From the NCBI RefSeq assembly GCF_013393905.1, contig NZ_CP040272.1, positions 2,294,001 to 2,358,000 of the forward strand: DNA of 64,000 nucleotides, given 5' to 3'. Each line of letters opens with the position of its first letter. Position 1 is the stretch's first letter. Position numbers and translations under genes: made by a program. Positions 62,644 through 64,000 of this stretch are shown here, in pieces. The notes below the pieces were generated by a model. That model saw only the letters and a list, made by a program, of their open reading frames with translations. It did no database searches and was not told the origin of the DNA. The stretch is from Nostoc sp. C052 (GTDB taxonomy: Bacteria > Cyanobacteriota > Cyanobacteriia > Cyanobacteriales > Nostocaceae).

Positions 62644-63073
62644 ATGTCAACCGGATTTGAATTTCAGGAATATTTTACACAAGTAAACAAGATCAAGCCT
62701 TTTTTAGAGCTATTCAAGAAGTTGATAAAGTCCGTGATTTTTTAGCTACTCCTGAAAATATCTTGGTAAATACAAGCACAAAACACGGTAAAATAGCTGA
62801 ACAAGTAGAAGTTGGTATTCGTAATGCTAAATCGCTCTTCGTACTGCTCAAAAATTACAAGAAAAAGTTCAAGAAATAGAGCAAATGTCTGGTCATCCAT
62901 TTAGCCAAACTGTTAGACCGAGATTATCTAACTATTCAGATGTAAAAATAGGTAAAGTCGATGAGACACTAGCTCACCATGAGAAAGCATTAAAGAGAAA
63001 TAACGCAGAAATTAAAGACAGAATACGTACCGAAGCTCAACCTAACATAGCTTATTATTCACAATGTAGATGA
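62644..63073 (+). pseudogene. Frameshifted remnant of an unrecognised gene
   Basis: Three overlapping frames read as one helical protein: MSTGFEFQEYF, then QDQAFFRAIQEVDKVRDFL to VEVGIRNAKSLF, then RTAQKLQEKVQEIEQMSG to EAQPNIAYYSQCR. Shifts fall near 62690 and 62838. The pieces join smoothly and are rich in Glu, Lys and Gln. I do not recognise the family. It is decayed, or carries two sequence errors. Confidence 0.55.
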
Positions 63074-63126
63074 GCTAGACTTATTCATGTTTAGCTGAGT
63101 GCGACTGAAGAATACAATTTTATAAA

Positions 63127-63164
63127 AATCGGGACTGAGAAATAAATCTCAGTCCCGATAAAAA
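63127..63164 (-). terminator. Terminator downstream of ycf35
   Basis: ATCGGGACTGAGA and TCTCAGTCCCGAT form a 13-bp perfect stem with a 6-nt loop. On the minus strand a T-rich stretch follows, fitting termination of the leftward ycf46-ycf35 transcript. A second hairpin (CGGGCTAACC...GGTTAACCCG) lies at about 63167-63203. Confidence 0.75.
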
Positions 63165-63226
63165 AGCGGGCTAACCGCTATTTATATGGTTAACCCGTGC
63201 AGCTTTGGGAACGCGCAGAGAAATTG

Positions 63227-63577
63227 TTATTGCAATACCAACTTCACATTGGCGTTTTGCAAACCGCGCTGTTTTACTTCAGCCAAAGTTTTGTTAACGG
63301 CATACTTTTGGTTGATTGAGTTGATCAACTCGGTTTGGTTGTGCTTCTTAGCAACGCCCCACAAGTCAGCGATTAGGTCAAAAGAACCATCGCTATTGCG
63401 AGACCAGCCGAGGTCATATTCGCCTTCCAACACGGCAACGATGTCAGAACGGACACGCTGACCGTTATAACCACGGACATCAGCTTCAGTCTTTACGCTA
63501 ATACCGAGGTCGCGCAAGGAAGCCTTGAGGATTTCGGCATCGGTGATTTTGGTACGCAGGGTGCTAAAGTGAGACAT
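63227..63577 (-). CDS. ycf35: DUF1257 protein (Ycf35 homologue)
   Basis: The protein of about 116 residues begins MSHFSTLRTKITDAEIL and fits the DUF1257/Ycf35 family found in cyanobacteria and red-algal plastids. Conserved stretches are LKASLRDLG and DIVAVLEGEYDLGWSRNSDGSFDLIADLWGV. Function unknown; the family is often next to a ycf46-type AAA+ ATPase, as here. ATG 63577 has a strong GGAGGAAACC site; the longer frame to 63616 is less likely. Confidence 0.88.
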   Translation of the reverse strand: MSHFSTLRTKITDAEILKASLRDLGISVKTEADVRGYNGQRVRSDIVAVLEGEYDLGWSRNSDGSFDLIADLWGVAKKHNQTELINSINQKYAVNKTLAEVKQRGLQNANVKLVLQ

Positions 63578-63718
63578 TTGGGTTTCCTCCAATGAGAAGA
63601 TTGAGAAAAACGACAACGGTTTGTTTTGGGCGAAGCCGCGCTTAACAGGATGCGGCTTTTCTTATAACTGCTAGCATTTTCAGCTAGCCTTTCCCCCTGG
63701 GATGGCAGAGGAAAGCTT

Positions 63719-64000
63719 TTAAAACTCCATTCGCTGATATTCAGCTACGGAGGATGCTGCGGGGCGGGCGCGCTGTCTGGCCCAATCTCTCAGAGCCGTT
63801 ACTTGTTCTTGCATCGTTCGAGACAGCGGCAATGTTGCCTTCAGTGCAGCAATAATATCTAGTTGGGTGAACTCCCGATCTTGGGCAAAAGCTTCATACA
63901 TTGCCGCAACGATCGCTTGCTCAACTTCTGCCCCAGAAAATCCGTCAGACATCTTGGCTAGTTGCTCAAGATCGAATCGAGAGATGTCTTCACGGCGTTT
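63719..64000 (-). CDS. ycf46: C-terminal end of a Ycf46-type AAA+ ATPase (cut by window edge)
   Basis: The frame is open to the right edge of the window and reads KRREDISRFDLEQLAKMSDG, then FSGAEVEQAIVAAMYEAFAQ, the sensor-2 lid of AAA+ ATPases. About 94 residues are visible. It lies 141 bp upstream of ycf35 on the same strand, and this pairing supports Ycf46. The Walker motifs lie beyond the window. Confidence 0.8.
   Translation of the reverse strand, partial: KRREDISRFDLEQLAKMSDGFSGAEVEQAIVAAMYEAFAQDREFTQLDIIAALKATLPLSRTMQEQVTALRDWARQRARPAASSVAEYQRMEF

Noticed and set aside
1..64000. tRNA or rRNA genes
   Set aside because: No stretch read as a cloverleaf or as rRNA; small structured RNAs could still be missed by eye.

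Overview
The window looks like chromosome of a filamentous, heterocyst-type cyanobacterium close to Nostoc. The octamer GCGATCGC (HIP1) is scattered everywhere. Intergenic DNA is full of Nostoc-type heptameric repeats and palindromes. The gene content is cyanobacterial: ferredoxin-dependent nitrate and nitrite reductases, the nitrate permease NrtP, XisH/XisI, ycf35/ycf46 homologues, a WGxxG-tail protein and DUF928.

Layout. (1) 0.3-4.8 kb: a CHAT-protease/FHA protein, an acidic unknown protein, and a convergent FHA/PrsW-type membrane protease. (2) 5.3-18 kb: nitrate assimilation. nirA-nrtP-narB run leftwards from a canonical NtcA-type promoter. Further left lie a PsiE-like membrane protein and a nitrate-reductase-associated protein. 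A Rieske lipoprotein, a HEAT-repeat protein and a WGxxG-tail protein run rightwards, followed by an ntcB-like LysR gene with its own NtcA promoter. A 13-unit, 21-bp tandem repeat separates nirA from nrtP. (3) 18.2-34.8 kb: the baseplate half of an extracellular contractile injection system (eCIS): tube, tape-measure-like repeat protein, tube/hub adaptor, VgrG-like spike, PAAR tip, gp25, gpJ-like, gpI-like and DUF4159 proteins. It is preceded by two leftward effector-like genes sharing an N-terminal leader. The first carries a DUF4157 metallopeptidase domain and is split from its C-terminal half at a run of nine A. An xisH-xisI pair sits between the two, bounded by 73-bp direct repeats. No sheath, AAA+ ATPase, tail-cap or fibre gene is visible. 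(4) 35-48.7 kb: type II NADH dehydrogenase, a third effector-like protein with a probable Cys-His-Asp active site, DUF928, topA plus a decayed fragment of a second topA, an IS982-type element inserted in the loop of an older palindromic element, an RTX-like repeat protein, an alpha/beta hydrolase, precorrin-6A reductase, TenA and a pentapeptide/TPR protein. (5) 49.2-58 kb: a HicAB toxin-antitoxin pair, an EgtD-like methyltransferase, a heterodimeric ABC exporter, and an arsenic cluster (arsR, acr3, arsI, arsC) with ArsR-type operators. (6) 58-64 kb: a large hybrid histidine kinase coupled to a small XRE regulator, a decayed gene, ycf35 (DUF1257) and the 3' end of a ycf46-like AAA+ ATPase cut by the window edge.

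How the parts work together. NtcA would switch on both ntcB and the nir operon when nitrogen is scarce; NtcB would then reinforce nir transcription, and NrtP, NarB and NirA import nitrate and reduce it to ammonium. The eCIS block encodes spike, hub and baseplate parts together with candidate cargo, so a complete particle would need the missing sheath and ATPase genes from elsewhere in the genome. The arsenic genes give sensing, arsenate reduction, arsenite export and demethylation of organoarsenicals. All functional calls come from reading the sequence; no searches were run.
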